Below, one piece after another: positions 49,470 through 58,957 of a stretch of DNA of 64,000 nt. Both the position numbers and the translations under genes were made by a program. The stretch comes from JBKPNX01 sp046732855 (lineage in GTDB: Bacteria; Pseudomonadota; Alphaproteobacteria; Geminicoccales; Geminicoccaceae). The notes below the pieces were generated by a model. The model searched no databases, was not told the origin of the DNA, and saw only the letters and a list, made by a program, of their open reading frames with translations. How positions within the stretch are numbered: position 1 is the first letter of the stretch; the number at the start of each line of letters is the position of its first letter. Location: NCBI GenBank assembly GCA_046732855.1, contig JBKPNX010000042.1, forward strand, positions 50,088 through 114,087, read 5' to 3'.

Positions 49470-51107
49470 TCACGCGGTCGGCAGCACGTAGTCCCGGAAC
49501 CGTTCGCGCAGCGCGGATTTCAGGACTTTGCCGGTCGCCGTGTGCGGCAGCTCATCGACGAACACCACGTCGTCCGGCAAGCACCACTTGGCCACCTTGC
49601 CGGTCAGGAACCCGAGAATCTCGGCCTTGGTCACCGCGGTCTCGGGCCGGCGCACCGCGACGAGCAGCGGCCGCTCCCCCCACTTCGGGTGCGCCGCCGC
49701 GATCACCGCCGCTTCCGCCAAAGCGGGATGGCCGACCGCGGCATTCTCCAGCTCGATCGAGCTGATCCATTCGCCGCCGGAGCGCACCATGTCCTTGGCC
49801 CGATCCGTGATCTGCATGTAGCCGTGCGGGTCGATGGTCGCGACGTCGCCGGTCGAGAACCAGCCCTCGCGATCGAACGCCTCCCGCGACGCCGCCTCGT
49901 CGCGGAAATACGCGGATGCGATCCAGGGGCCGCGCACGTACAGCAGCCCGGCGCTCCTGCCGTCATGCGGCAGCCGCCCGCCCTGCTCGTCCACGATCTT
50001 TAGTTCGACGCCCCAGATCGGCTGACCCTGCTTCTGCTTGACCCGACGCTGCTTCTGCACGGGCCATGCCCGCATAGCTGGGTTGAGGCCGCATACCGCG
50101 CCGACCGGGCTCATCTCGGTCATGCCCCAGCCGTGCAGTACCTCGACGCCATACTCAACCTCAAACGCCTCGATCATGGACGGCGGCGGGGCGGCACCGC
50201 CGATCACCGCGCGCCGCAGCGATGTGAGGCGCTGACCGGTCTCGCGCAGGTGATTGAGCAGACCGAACCAGATCGTCGGCACGCCGGCCGCAAAGGTGAC
50301 GCCCTCCCGTTCGAGCTGCTGGTACAGGCTGGCGCCGTCCAGGCGCGGCCCCGGCATCACCATGCGCGCGCCGACCAGCGGGCACGCGTACGGCAGGCCC
50401 CAGGCGTTGGCATGGAACATCGGCACGACCGGCAACACCGTGTCGCGCGCACTCAGCCCCATCACGTCGGGCATGATGAGGGTCAGCGCGTGCAGCACGG
50501 TCGAACGATGGTGGTAGAGCGCGCCCTTGGGCCGGCCGGTCGTGCCCGAGGTGTAACAGAGGCCGCACGCCGTGGTCTCGGCGAACTCCAGCCAGGTGAA
50601 CTCCGCCGGCAGATCGGCGATCAGGCTCTCGTAGTCGCCGATGTCCGCCAGTCCGCTTGCCGGCATGTGTTCGGCATCGCTCAGCACCACGATCCGCTCG
50701 AGCGTGGTGAGCTGCGCGGCCACCTGCTCGACGATCGGCAGGAACATGGGGTCGACGAACAGATGGCGATCTTCGGCATGGTTGATGATGTAAGCGATCT
50801 GCTCGGGAAACAGGCGCGGGTTGATGGTGTGACAGACCGCGCCCATGCCGGCGATGGCGTAGTACAGCTCGAAGTGACGATGGTCGTTCCACGCGAGCGT
50901 GGCGATGCGGTCGCCGGCACGGACGCCGAGTTTTTCCTGGAGCGCGCGGGCGAGCTGCTTGGCGCGCCGGCAGAGCGCGGCATAGGTGGTCCGGTGCACC
51001 GGCGCATCCGCCGTGCACGACACCATCTCGACCGCGCCGTGGCGCTCGGCCGCATGGTCGATGATCGACGAGACCAGAAGCGGCCGGTCCATGATCAAAC
51101 CGCGCAT
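49470..51107 (-). CDS. Acyl-CoA synthetase (AMP-forming, fatty-acid type)
   Basis: A 545-residue adenylate-forming enzyme. Motifs: YTSGTTGRPKGALYHH (P-loop), HGWGMTEMSPVG, GWFSTGDVATIDPHGYMQI, DRAKDMVRSGGEWISSIELE and the catalytic lysine at ATGKVLKSAL. The pattern (long-chain-like, GGEWIS) resembles medium/long-chain or 3-methylmercaptopropionyl-CoA ligase-type enzymes. It has an N-terminal GGAGAC ribosome site before ATG 51107. Confidence 0.92.
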   Translation of the reverse strand: MRGLIMDRPLLVSSIIDHAAERHGAVEMVSCTADAPVHRTTYAALCRRAKQLARALQEKLGVRAGDRIATLAWNDHRHFELYYAIAGMGAVCHTINPRLFPEQIAYIINHAEDRHLFVDPMFLPIVEQVAAQLTTLERIVVLSDAEHMPASGLADIGDYESLIADLPAEFTWLEFAETTACGLCYTSGTTGRPKGALYHHRSTVLHALTLIMPDVMGLSARDTVLPVVPMFHANAWGLPYACPLVGARMVMPGPRLDGASLYQQLEREGVTFAAGVPTIWFGLLNHLRETGQRLTSLRRAVIGGAAPPPSMIEAFEVEYGVEVLHGWGMTEMSPVGAVCGLNPAMRAWPVQKQRRVKQKQGQPIWGVELKIVDEQGGRLPHDGRSAGLLYVRGPWIASAYFRDEAASREAFDREGWFSTGDVATIDPHGYMQITDRAKDMVRSGGEWISSIELENAAVGHPALAEAAVIAAAHPKWGERPLLVAVRRPETAVTKAEILGFLTGKVAKWCLPDDVVFVDELPHTATGKVLKSALRERFRDYVLPTA

Positions 51108-51612
51108 GTTCGTCTCCGCACGCGACGGCCTGTGGCGTCCCGGGGCCTCTGCGCGCGCTCGACTGCACGCTTCGGCCGACGTCTACTGCAGCGCCGACTC
51201 GGCTCGCAAAACCAAAAGGTTAGGGCGACGGCAGGCGGGAGTAAAGAGCAGCGTGGGCGAGCATCCACGGACTCGCCAGGTGAACTGAAGCCCTCACGCT
51301 GAACGAGCGAAGCGGATCCCGCCGACCCGCAAGCATAGGGCGCGCGATTGAGTGGCCGGCCCCGGAAATTCGGCGTTCGGCACATCCTTGCTGCGGCCGG
51401 CCCGCTGCACTAGCATGCCGCGCAAAGAGGGCAGGTAGCGAGCCTGGATGCGCCTCGCAAGCCCAGAGTCGGGGAGACGACGACCCACCAAGCGATGACA
51501 GAGTCTCTGATGCCGCGCGCTTGGCGCTCGACGGCGTCGGTATGCGCAGCATCGGCGAAGCAGTGCCACCTGCGGGTAGAAGTGGCCGGTGTTCAACCAA
51601 GGAGGCAAAGGA
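51108..51612. other. Intergenic region, divergent genes
   Basis: About 500 bases between the ligase gene and the SMP-30 gene. Only a promoter (51388-51416) was seen. Confidence 0.4.
51388..51416 (+). promoter_or_regulatory. Putative promoter of the SMP-30 gene
   Basis: TTGCTG (51388-51393), 17 bases, TAGCAT (51411-51416), about 200 bases before the ATG at 51613. Plausible sigma-70 pattern. Confidence 0.35.
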
Positions 51613-52893
51613 ATGTCCAGGGTGCAAGAGCAGGACGCGATCGATCTGGCGCCGCCGGCGAGCAGAATGGCGGAGAACAGACGGGACCTCGACCGGCGGC
51701 GCTTCCTCGGGCGGGCCGGCGCAGCGGGGGTTGGGGCCAGCGTGTTGGCGATCGGAGCCCGGGCCGCGCTGAGCGCAGAGGACATGGGGCCGGTCGCGCC
51801 GCCGAGCACTGTGACCAGTCCACCGCGTGATTTCGGCCCGAACGGCGCGCCAACCACCTACTTCTGGGATCCGGACGTCATCGCGGTCGATCCGGCTTTC
51901 AACGGACTGGCGCAGCCGAACAGCGCGATTCAGCGCCTGTGGACGGGAGCTCTGTGGGCGGAAGGCCCGGCCTGGAACTCGGTCGGCAAGTTCCTGGTCT
52001 GGAGCGACATTCCGAACAACCGGCAAATGCGCTGGATCGAGGACGACGGCCACGTATCCGTCTTCCGCCTGCCTTCGAACAACAGCAACGGCAATACCTT
52101 CGACTTCCAGGGCCGGCAGATCTCCTGCGAGCATCTGGGGCGGCGCGTAGTTCGCTACGAGCTGGACGGCTCCGTGACCGTGCTCGCCGATTCGTTTCAG
52201 GGAAAGCGGCTGAACTCGCCGAACGACGCCGTCCCCCATCCGGACGGCAGCGTCTGGTTCACCGATCCGCCGTACGGAAGCTTGATCTACGAAGGCGCGC
52301 CCGACGTGGCCGGAGGGCCGACCAATCCTAAGGGACTGCTGAACCCTCGCCTGGGCCAGCCCGCCGGCATCGGCACTGAGTGGAAGCGTCAGCTGCCGAC
52401 CCAGACCTACCGCTTGGACCCGAACGGCAAGCTGACGGTGGTCGCCACCGAGGAGGAGGTGCCCGATCCGAACGGTCTCTGCTTCTCGCCTGACTACAAG
52501 AAGCTCTATATCTGCAGCACCGGAAAGGGGCCGGGCGATACCGGTCCCGGCGGCCAGGGCAACGTGTTCGTCTACGATGTCAAAGACGACGGTACGACTT
52601 CGAACCACAAGCTCTTCACTGACTGCGTGGTCGACGGGGTGAAGTGTGGCCCCGACGGCATACGCTGCGACGTCAGCGGCCACGTCTGGATCTCCAGCAA
52701 CGCCGGTCGCAACGTCGGCTATAGTGGCGTGACCGTGTGGACCCCGGACGCCAAGCTCGTCGGGCGCATCCGGCTGCCCGAAATCTGCGGCAACCTCTGC
52801 TTTGGCGGCCCGAAGCGCAACCGGCTGTTCATGGCCGGGAGCCAGTCGCTGTACGCCGTCTATACCCAGACCCAGGGCGCGGCGCCTGGTTGA
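51613..52893 (+). CDS. Tat-exported SMP-30/gluconolactonase-family protein
   Basis: A 426-residue protein. A clear Tat signal (RDLDRRRFLGRAGAAGVGAS) is at about residues 25-44. The propeller domain has LWAEGPAWNSVGKFLVWSDI, NGNTFDFQGRQISCEHLGRR, NSPNDAVPHPDGSVWFTDPP and DPNGLCFSPDYKKLYIC. Glu, Asn and Asp of these blocks bind the metal in SMP-30 lactonases. GGAGG sits 8 bases before the ATG. Likely a periplasmic sugar or other lactonase. Confidence 0.92.
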   Translation: MSRVQEQDAIDLAPPASRMAENRRDLDRRRFLGRAGAAGVGASVLAIGARAALSAEDMGPVAPPSTVTSPPRDFGPNGAPTTYFWDPDVIAVDPAFNGLAQPNSAIQRLWTGALWAEGPAWNSVGKFLVWSDIPNNRQMRWIEDDGHVSVFRLPSNNSNGNTFDFQGRQISCEHLGRRVVRYELDGSVTVLADSFQGKRLNSPNDAVPHPDGSVWFTDPPYGSLIYEGAPDVAGGPTNPKGLLNPRLGQPAGIGTEWKRQLPTQTYRLDPNGKLTVVATEEEVPDPNGLCFSPDYKKLYICSTGKGPGDTGPGGQGNVFVYDVKDDGTTSNHKLFTDCVVDGVKCGPDGIRCDVSGHVWISSNAGRNVGYSGVTVWTPDAKLVGRIRLPEICGNLCFGGPKRNRLFMAGSQSLYAVYTQTQGAAPG

Positions 52894-52954
52894 TATCTCA
52901 GCTCGAGTTGAACAACCGGGTAGAAGCCTTCTGCCTTTTCCGATCTCGACGAAA

Positions 52955-52980
52955 GCCCGCGCTGCCCACGCAGCGCGGGC
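52955..52980. terminator. Strong hairpin between convergent genes
   Basis: Perfect 11-bp GC-rich stem (52955-52965 with 52970-52980), CCAC loop, 62 bases after the SMP-30 stop and before the end of nth. Confidence 0.7.
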
Positions 52981-53121
52981 GTCCTCGACCCAGTGTGCAC
53001 TACGTGCGACATGTGCAGACTTTGAAAATCGGCGGGCGTTTGCGCTCGGGCGCATTGCGCTTCCGCACGTCTGACCGTTGGCCCGGTTCGATTACGGGTC
53101 GCTTGACGCGGCGCGCTCCCG

Positions 53122-53754
53122 TCAAATCGTCTTCGCCGGATAGGCGCACAGGTCGCGCACCACGCACTCGGGGCATCGCGGCTTGCGCGCGGTGCATACG
53201 TAGCGGCCGTGCAGGATCAGCCAGTGATGGGCATGGCGGGCGTACTGTTCGGGCACGACCGCGTCGAGCCCGCGCTCGACCTCGATCGGCGTGGCGCCCG
53301 GAGCCAAGCCCGTGCGATTGGCGACCCGAAACACGTGGGTGTCGACCGCGATGGTCGGATGACCGAAGGCCGAGTTCAGCACCACGTTCGCGGTCTTGCG
53401 TCCGACGCCTGGCAGCGCCTCGAGGGCAGCCCGGTCGCTCGGGACCTTGCCGCCGTGCGCCTCGAGCAGGCGCCGGCTCATCGCGACGAGCGCCTTTGCC
53501 TTGTTGCGGAACAGGCCGATGGTCTTGATGTATGGGATCAAGCCTTCCTCACCGAGCGCGATCATTGCTGCCGGCGTGTTCGCCACCTTGAACAGCTGCT
53601 CGGTCGCCTTGTTGACGCTGACGTCGGTCGCCTGCGCCGATAGGATCACCGCGACCAAGAGGGTGTAGGGATCGCGATACGCGAGTTCCGTCTGCGGCGC
53701 CGGATTGACTTCGGCGAGCCGACGGAAGAACTCCGCGACCTGCTCCGCGGTCAC
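53122..53754 (-). CDS. nth: Endonuclease III
   Basis: A 210-residue DNA glycosylase/AP lyase for oxidised pyrimidines. LSAQATDVSVNKAT begins the core, the helix-hairpin-helix is LEALPGVGRKTANVV with the catalytic Lys, the catalytic Asp is in VDTHVFRVANR, and the 4Fe-4S cluster is CTARKPRCPECVVRDLC. The GTG start at 53754 gives the family's usual N-terminus. Divergent from the DUF2244 gene, an arrangement common in alphaproteobacteria. Confidence 0.96.
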   Translation of the reverse strand: MTAEQVAEFFRRLAEVNPAPQTELAYRDPYTLLVAVILSAQATDVSVNKATEQLFKVANTPAAMIALGEEGLIPYIKTIGLFRNKAKALVAMSRRLLEAHGGKVPSDRAALEALPGVGRKTANVVLNSAFGHPTIAVDTHVFRVANRTGLAPGATPIEVERGLDAVVPEQYARHAHHWLILHGRYVCTARKPRCPECVVRDLCAYPAKTI

Positions 53755-53834
53755 GGTACTGTCCTGCGCGCGAGGCGACCGTCTCGAGCGGGCGCGGCTC
53801 GCCTGCCGCGCCGCGTCGGGCTATATGCCTCCTC

Positions 53835-54344
53835 ATGACCCTGTGCACGCCAGCCGAGGCGCCCCCCGCGGCGGCGACGGTGGCTGCGCCTGCTCCGTTC
53901 GATGCGGCGCTCTACCCGAACCGCTCGCTCGACCAGGTCGGCTTCCATCTGCTGATGGCGGCGATCGTGCTGGTCAGCGCCGGCTTCGGTGCGGCGTTCG
54001 TGGTTTTGGGCGCCTGGCCCGTGACCGGCTTTTTGGGCCTCGACGTCGTCCTCCTTTACCTGGCATTCCGCTGGAATTACCGGCAGGGCCGGCGCGCGGA
54101 GTTCATCCGGCTGGACGGCGCGAAGCTCGCCGTCCGACGGGTCGAGCCGAGCGGCCGACGGCGCGAGTGGTGCTTCGACGCCCATTGGCTGCGCGTCACG
54201 ATCGACGAGCGGACTGACCAGCTGACGCTCAGCTCGCACGGGCGCACCCTGGTCGTGGGCGCCTTCCTCAGCCCGGAGGAGCGCCTCGAGCTGGCGCAGG
54301 CGCTGCGCGCGGCGCTGGCCGCGCATCGTCACGCGCCCGAGTGA
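53835..54344 (+). CDS. DUF2244 membrane protein
   Basis: A 169-residue protein with two membrane helices (residues about 37-60 and 62-80) and a soluble tail. PNRSLDQVGFHLLMAAI and FRWNYRQGRRAEFIRL are typical of DUF2244, an unknown-function family common next to nth. The start codon ATG at 53835 is preceded by no clear site; a start further in is possible. Confidence 0.82.
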   Translation: MTLCTPAEAPPAAATVAAPAPFDAALYPNRSLDQVGFHLLMAAIVLVSAGFGAAFVVLGAWPVTGFLGLDVVLLYLAFRWNYRQGRRAEFIRLDGAKLAVRRVEPSGRRREWCFDAHWLRVTIDERTDQLTLSSHGRTLVVGAFLSPEERLELAQALRAALAAHRHAPE

Positions 54345-54420
54345 GCGTCCGCGCCGGGACTTCGCTATACGCTGGCCCGACAACCTCGCAGTCCACAGTT
54401 GCGCCGGCAGAAGCAAGATC

Positions 54421-55272
54421 ATGCTTCCACCCTGCGACCCGCCGACCGGGCCGCGCCATGAGTGGGCAATGAACCAGACATCGTCCACGGCCGGCAAGGA
54501 GCAGCGCGCGGTCTGGCGTGTGGCCGGCGCGCTGTGGCGAGCGTCGGTTGGCCGATGGGCAGAGCGCGAGTTCGCCGTGCTCGCCGCGCTGGCTCTGGCC
54601 GCCGCCTCGCTTTGGGCCTTCGTGGAGCTCGCCGGCGAGGTCCTGGAGGGCGAGACCCACGCGTTCGATGAGCGCATCCTGCTCGCCCTGCGCAGCCCCG
54701 CCGACGCCTCCGATCCGCTCGGGCCGGGCTGGCTCGAGGAGCTGATGCGCGATGTCACGGGCCTCGGCAGCACCGGCGTCCTGACCTTCATCACGCTGGC
54801 CGCGGCCGGCTTTCTCGCGTTGGGCCGCAAGATCCATGCCGCGCTGTTCGTGGTGGCGGCGGTGGGCGGCGGCATGCTGCTGAGCACGCTGCTCAAGATG
54901 GGATTCGACCGGCCGCGCCCGGACCTCGTGCCCCATGGCGCGCTCGTCTATACCGCGAGCTTTCCGAGCGGCCACGCGACCCTGTCGGCGGTAGCCTATC
55001 TGACGCTCGGCGCGCTGCTGACGCGCGTGCAGCCGCGCTTCGTGCTCAAGCTCTATCTGCTGGGCCTCGCGATCCTGCTTACGGTCTCGGTCGGGGTGAG
55101 CCGGGTGTATCTCGGCGTGCACTGGCCGACGGATGTGCTCGCGGGCTGGGCGCTTGGCGCGGCGTGGGCGCTGTTCTGCTGGGCGGCGGCGTTGTGGCTG
55201 CAGCGGCGCGGTCAGGTCGAAAGCCCGGGTCCCGATCCTGAAGCCGCGGCCCCTAACGCCGCCGACGACTGA
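54421..55272 (+). CDS. PAP2-family phosphatase
   Basis: A 283-residue membrane phosphatase with about six helices. The three catalytic motifs are KMGFDRPRP, SFPSGHAT and SRVYLGVHWPTDVLAG. Such enzymes dephosphorylate undecaprenyl pyrophosphate, phosphatidic acid or lipid A. The start may be 54421 or 54469. Confidence 0.9.
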   Translation: MLPPCDPPTGPRHEWAMNQTSSTAGKEQRAVWRVAGALWRASVGRWAEREFAVLAALALAAASLWAFVELAGEVLEGETHAFDERILLALRSPADASDPLGPGWLEELMRDVTGLGSTGVLTFITLAAAGFLALGRKIHAALFVVAAVGGGMLLSTLLKMGFDRPRPDLVPHGALVYTASFPSGHATLSAVAYLTLGALLTRVQPRFVLKLYLLGLAILLTVSVGVSRVYLGVHWPTDVLAGWALGAAWALFCWAAALWLQRRGQVESPGPDPEAAAPNAADD

Positions 55273-55347
55273 CCCGTGCCGCAGGGCGCGACAAGGGGGA
55301 GGTCTTGCCGTATCACCAAAGGGCGGAGCTCGCGGAGGCCACCAACC

Positions 55348-56253
55348 ATGCTGCCCTTCCTCGACGAGCACGAGGTGCGCAGGCACCTCGAGTGGGACGC
55401 GCTGATCGCGGCCATGGAGCGCGCCCTAATCGAGTTCTCCGCGGGGCGCGTGCAGCAGCCGGTGCGCCGTCTGCTCTCGATCGATCGTCACGGCGGCTTC
55501 TTCGGGGTCATGCCGGCGGTCAGCGCCGAGGCGATGGGCGCCAAGCTCGTGACATTCTACCCCGGCAACGCCGCGCGCGGCCTGCCGACCCACCTCGCCG
55601 TGATCCTGCTGTTCGCGCCGGAGACGGGCGAGGCGCTGGCGCTGCTCGATGGCCGCCTGATCACCGAGATGCGCACCGCCGCCGTGTCCGCGGCGGCGAC
55701 CAAGGCGCTGGCCGCCGCTGACGCCGACGTGCTGGCGATCCTCGGCAGCGGCGTCCAGGCGCGCGCCCACGTCGCGGCGCTCGGGCGCGTGCGCGCGTTC
55801 GAGGAGATCCGGGTATGGAGCCGCACCAGAGCGCACGCCGAGCGGTTTGCCGAGGAGATCGGCGGCCGCGTCATGGCGGCCGAGGATGCCGTGCGCGGCG
55901 CCGACGTGGTCGTCACCGCGACCGCGACCAAGGCACCGATCCTGGAGGGCGCCTGGCTGAAGCCCGGCGCGCACGTCAACGCGATCGGATGGGGTGGCTA
56001 CACCTCGCGCGAGCTGGACGACGCCGCGATGGCGAACGTCGTGGTGGTCGAATCGCGCGAGGCCGCGCTCGACCAGTGCGGCGACGTGATCCTGTCGCGC
56101 GCCGAGATCTACGCCGAGCTCGGCGAAATCCTCGCGGGCGCCAAGGCGGCCCCCACCGGACAGACCACGGTGTTCGATTCGGTCGGGATCGCGGTCGAGG
56201 ACCTCGCGGCGGCCCGGCTGGTCTATGAGGCCGCGGTGGGAAGCAGGGCATGA
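55348..56253 (+). CDS. Ornithine cyclodeaminase / mu-crystallin-family protein
   Basis: A 301-residue NAD(P)-binding enzyme: QPVRRLLSIDRHGGFFGVMPA, LLDGRLITEMRTAAVSAAAT, the Rossmann motif ILGSGVQARAHVAAL and WLKPGAHVNAIG. The family covers ornithine cyclodeaminase, alanine dehydrogenase and delta-1-pyrroline reductases. The ATG at 55348 has GGAGG upstream. It overlaps the methyltransferase gene by 4 bases, the first of a three-gene coupled operon. Confidence 0.9.
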   Translation: MLPFLDEHEVRRHLEWDALIAAMERALIEFSAGRVQQPVRRLLSIDRHGGFFGVMPAVSAEAMGAKLVTFYPGNAARGLPTHLAVILLFAPETGEALALLDGRLITEMRTAAVSAAATKALAAADADVLAILGSGVQARAHVAALGRVRAFEEIRVWSRTRAHAERFAEEIGGRVMAAEDAVRGADVVVTATATKAPILEGAWLKPGAHVNAIGWGGYTSRELDDAAMANVVVVESREAALDQCGDVILSRAEIYAELGEILAGAKAAPTGQTTVFDSVGIAVEDLAAARLVYEAAVGSRA

Positions 56254-57068
56254 TCGATCCCTATGGCCGCACCGGCGAACTCGGCGAGCCGGCGCTCGCG
56301 GCGATGATCGCGCGGCTCGAACAGCGCGGCGGACATCCGAGCTTCGCCGCCATGCTGCACGCCTATCTCGATCGTCTGCCGCTCGCCTCGGCGCGCAGCG
56401 TGCTCGATCTCGGCTGCGGGACGGGCGTGGCGGCGCGCGCGGTCGCGAGTCGCCCGGAGTTCGCCGGCCGCATCGTCGGCATCGATCTCAGCCCGCACCT
56501 GGTCGCGGCGGCGCGGCGGCTCGCGCACGAGCAGGGGCTGGCCGAGCGGATCACCTTTCAGATCGGCGACTGCCTGGCGCTGGAGGAGGTCGACGCCGCC
56601 TGCGACGTGGTGATCGCCCACACCCTGATGAGCCACGTGCCGGCGCCCGACACGGTGCTCGCCGAGGCGGCACGGGTAGCGCGTCCGGGCGGCGCGGTCG
56701 CGATCTTCGACATCGATCCGGCCTCGCTCACCTTCGGCACCGAAGATCCGGCGTACGGTCAGCGCATGGAGCAGGCGATCAGCGGCGCGCTGCTCGCCAA
56801 TCCGCGCCTGATTCGCATGATGCCGCTGCTGCTGCGCCGGGCCGGCCTGGAGCTGGTCGATTCGCTCGCCTGGGTGATCTCGGAGATCGGCACGGGCGAC
56901 TTCTGGGTCGGCGCGCTCGATTCCTTTCTCGTCCTGGTGCCGGAAGCCGGCGTCCTGTCGCCGGACGAGATCCAGGCATTCGTCGACACCCAGCGGCGCG
57001 CCTCGGCCGAGGGCACGTTCTTCGCCGCGGCCAACTACTATGCCTATCTGGCCAGGCGGCCGGCGTGA
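56250..57068 (+). CDS. SAM-dependent methyltransferase
   Basis: A 272-residue class I methyltransferase: VLDLGCGTGVAARAV (SAM binding), VGIDLSPHLVAAARRLA, ITFQIGDCLALEEVD and VIAHTLMSHVPAPDTVL. Substrate unknown. It overlaps both neighbours by 4 bases (ATGA and GTGA), so it is translated together with the cyclodeaminase-like gene before it and the unknown gene after it. Confidence 0.88.
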   Translation: MIDPYGRTGELGEPALAAMIARLEQRGGHPSFAAMLHAYLDRLPLASARSVLDLGCGTGVAARAVASRPEFAGRIVGIDLSPHLVAAARRLAHEQGLAERITFQIGDCLALEEVDAACDVVIAHTLMSHVPAPDTVLAEAARVARPGGAVAIFDIDPASLTFGTEDPAYGQRMEQAISGALLANPRLIRMMPLLLRRAGLELVDSLAWVISEIGTGDFWVGALDSFLVLVPEAGVLSPDEIQAFVDTQRRASAEGTFFAAANYYAYLARRPA

Positions 57069-57877
57069 GCGGGCACGCGCGGGCACGCCCGGCCTGCTCG
57101 GCGCCTGAGCGGCATCCGCTGCGGCCGGATGGCGTCGCGGCCGGCAAGCCGTCGCCGTTCGACTTCGTCGGTCGACTCACGGCAGCGGTTGCCATTCTGC
57201 CCGTGGCGCAGCAGGCGGCGCGCGCCATGCTGCCGGCGGGGCTCGACCTCGCGGCCCAGGACCTCGTGCCGGGTGACCGGCATCCGTTGGTCCTGATCCT
57301 CGGCCGGCAGAGCGACGTGCGGCCAAGGCTGCTGCCGTCCGGCGCCGACTACCTCGAGGCCATCCTCGCGGTGCCGTTCGTCCAACTGCGAGAGCACGGG
57401 GCGCGGCCGCGTGGGCCGTTCTGCCATTGCCCGCGCCTGCTCCTCGACCGCCGCCTGCCGATCGCGGTCGGACGGCTGCTGTACGGCTACGACAAGCGCC
57501 GCGCCCTGATCCGGATGAGCGCCGACAGCTACCGGATCGCCGATCCGGCGCGGGGCGAGCAGCTGCTGACCGCACGCTGGCGCGCCGCCGCAGCTCCGGT
57601 CGAGGCATTGCGCAGGGACGCCGCCATGCTGTTCCAGCTGCCGGTGATCAGCCGGGCGGGACACGGCTGGCGGTTTTCCGTCGCCGATTTCGGGCTCGAT
57701 CGGGCGCTGATCGAGGCGATCGGGCTGGAACTCACGATTCACCGACCGTTCGTGCCCGGGCTGCCGGTCGGCGAATTCGCCATGCCGGGCATCGACGCCT
57801 CGCGCGCCTGCCGCCTCCAGACGCACTGGCGGCTGCTCGCCCCCTGGGTGCGCCGCTCACGCCCAAACCTGATCTGA
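57065..57877 (+). CDS. Unknown protein, possibly acetoacetate-decarboxylase fold
   Basis: A 270-residue protein not firmly recognised. VQLREHGARPRGPFCHCPRL and LPIAVGRLLYGYDKRRALIRM resemble the ADC (acetoacetate decarboxylase) superfamily, where a lysine in the GYDK-like stretch could matter. It has no signal peptide or membrane helix. The GTG start overlaps the methyltransferase stop (GTGA), so it belongs to that operon. A role in the same small-molecule pathway is inferred from position only. Confidence 0.6.
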   Translation: MSGHARARPACSAPERHPLRPDGVAAGKPSPFDFVGRLTAAVAILPVAQQAARAMLPAGLDLAAQDLVPGDRHPLVLILGRQSDVRPRLLPSGADYLEAILAVPFVQLREHGARPRGPFCHCPRLLLDRRLPIAVGRLLYGYDKRRALIRMSADSYRIADPARGEQLLTARWRAAAAPVEALRRDAAMLFQLPVISRAGHGWRFSVADFGLDRALIEAIGLELTIHRPFVPGLPVGEFAMPGIDASRACRLQTHWRLLAPWVRRSRPNLI

Positions 57878-58005
57878 CCTCAACTCCCGGCGCCCGACCT
57901 CGACTCCCTGGCTCTGACCTCAGCCTTCTGGGCTGAGCCAAAGTCGCTGTCCTTGACCCCATCTCCCTGTCTGTCTCTGACCTCATCTTCCTTTCTCTGA
58001 CGTCA
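57878..58005. repeat. CT-rich low-complexity stretch with TCTGACCTCA repeats
   Basis: Degenerate repeats of CTCTGACCTCA-type (near 57886, 57910, 57975, 57995), about ten to thirty bases apart. The rest of the gap to 58173 holds no supported gene. Confidence 0.6.
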
Positions 58006-58173
58006 TCGCCGCCGGGTGAACACCCGCCCGTCCGACCGGCACGCTCCGCACCGGCCCTCAAAATCCCGGGAGTCTGATCGGTCGAAGGAGCGCGCACGAA
58101 CCCGAGCGGCCGGAGCGGGGCCGCAATCGCCGCCTGAGCGTCGGGCGAGGCGAAGGCTGCAAGCCGGCAGCCG

Positions 58174-58737
58174 TCAACAGACCAGCCGCTCGGGCGCCGG
58201 CAACTGGCAGCTCATCGCGGCGTACCGGCGGCCATCGCCCGGCCGGATCGGCGCGTCGTCGAGCCGCGCGAGCCCGAGATAGCGGACCTGCACCCGGGCG
58301 AGGCCCTGGCGCTCGAAGCCGAGCTCGCGCGCCGCGGCCAACGACAGGTCGATCAGCCGGTCGTCGACGAACGGGCCACGATCATTGACCCGCAGGGTCA
58401 GGCTGCGGCCGTTCTCCAGATTGACCACCTGGACCACGCTCGGCAGCTGCAGGGTCGGATGCGCCGCCGTGAGCGCGTACATGTCGTAGATCTCGCCGTT
58501 CGCGGTCTGCCGCCCGTGATAGGACTCGCCGTACCAGGACGCGATCCCGGTGGCCTCGTACTCGGTGACGAACCGCGGATAGTACCATCGGCCATCCACC
58601 CGGTAGGGCTGGCCGATCTTGAAATGCGGCCCGGGCGCTGCTGGTTGCACGGGGCCCGGACCCGAGCGGGCGCACGCGGCGAGCGTGAGGAGGAGGGCGC
58701 AGACGGGCCACCAGCGGCGGCGACCGGCCTGAAGCAT
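58174..58737 (-). CDS. rlpA: RlpA-type septal lytic transglycosylase, lipoprotein
   Basis: A 187-residue lipoprotein (lipobox LAAC). The double-psi barrel has GIASWYGESYHGRQTANGE with the catalytic Glu, LPSVVQVVNLENGRSLTLRV and NDRGPFVDDRLIDLS with the catalytic Asp. There is no SPOR domain, so it may not target denuded septal glycan. The start at 58737 fits the signal peptide. Confidence 0.9.
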   Translation of the reverse strand: MLQAGRRRWWPVCALLLTLAACARSGPGPVQPAAPGPHFKIGQPYRVDGRWYYPRFVTEYEATGIASWYGESYHGRQTANGEIYDMYALTAAHPTLQLPSVVQVVNLENGRSLTLRVNDRGPFVDDRLIDLSLAAARELGFERQGLARVQVRYLGLARLDDAPIRPGDGRRYAAMSCQLPAPERLVC

Positions 58738-58957
58738 GCGTACGCTCTCCGGCGGCACGGGCGATCTCGTCGTTCCCCCCGATGCCGACAAGAAAACACA
58801 GCAGATCGATGGTGGCAACGGGACGAACCGCGCGCGCAGCGGCTTTTGGCCACCAGGTCGGGCGCCGGTCGGGTTGTCGCGCCGCGTCGCGCGGCATAGC
58901 TTGCCGTGAAACCGTCACCCGGCGCCGCCGGCAACCACCTCCAGGGAGCGCAGCCTC

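Noticed and set aside
53080..53102. tRNA-like T-loop GGTTCGATTACGG
   Set aside because: The flanks do not fold into a cloverleaf and no anticodon arm is present.
56225..57877. Single 550-codon frame covering the methyltransferase region
   Set aside because: Only its last 270 codons are protein-like; the first half is out of frame with the clear methyltransferase.
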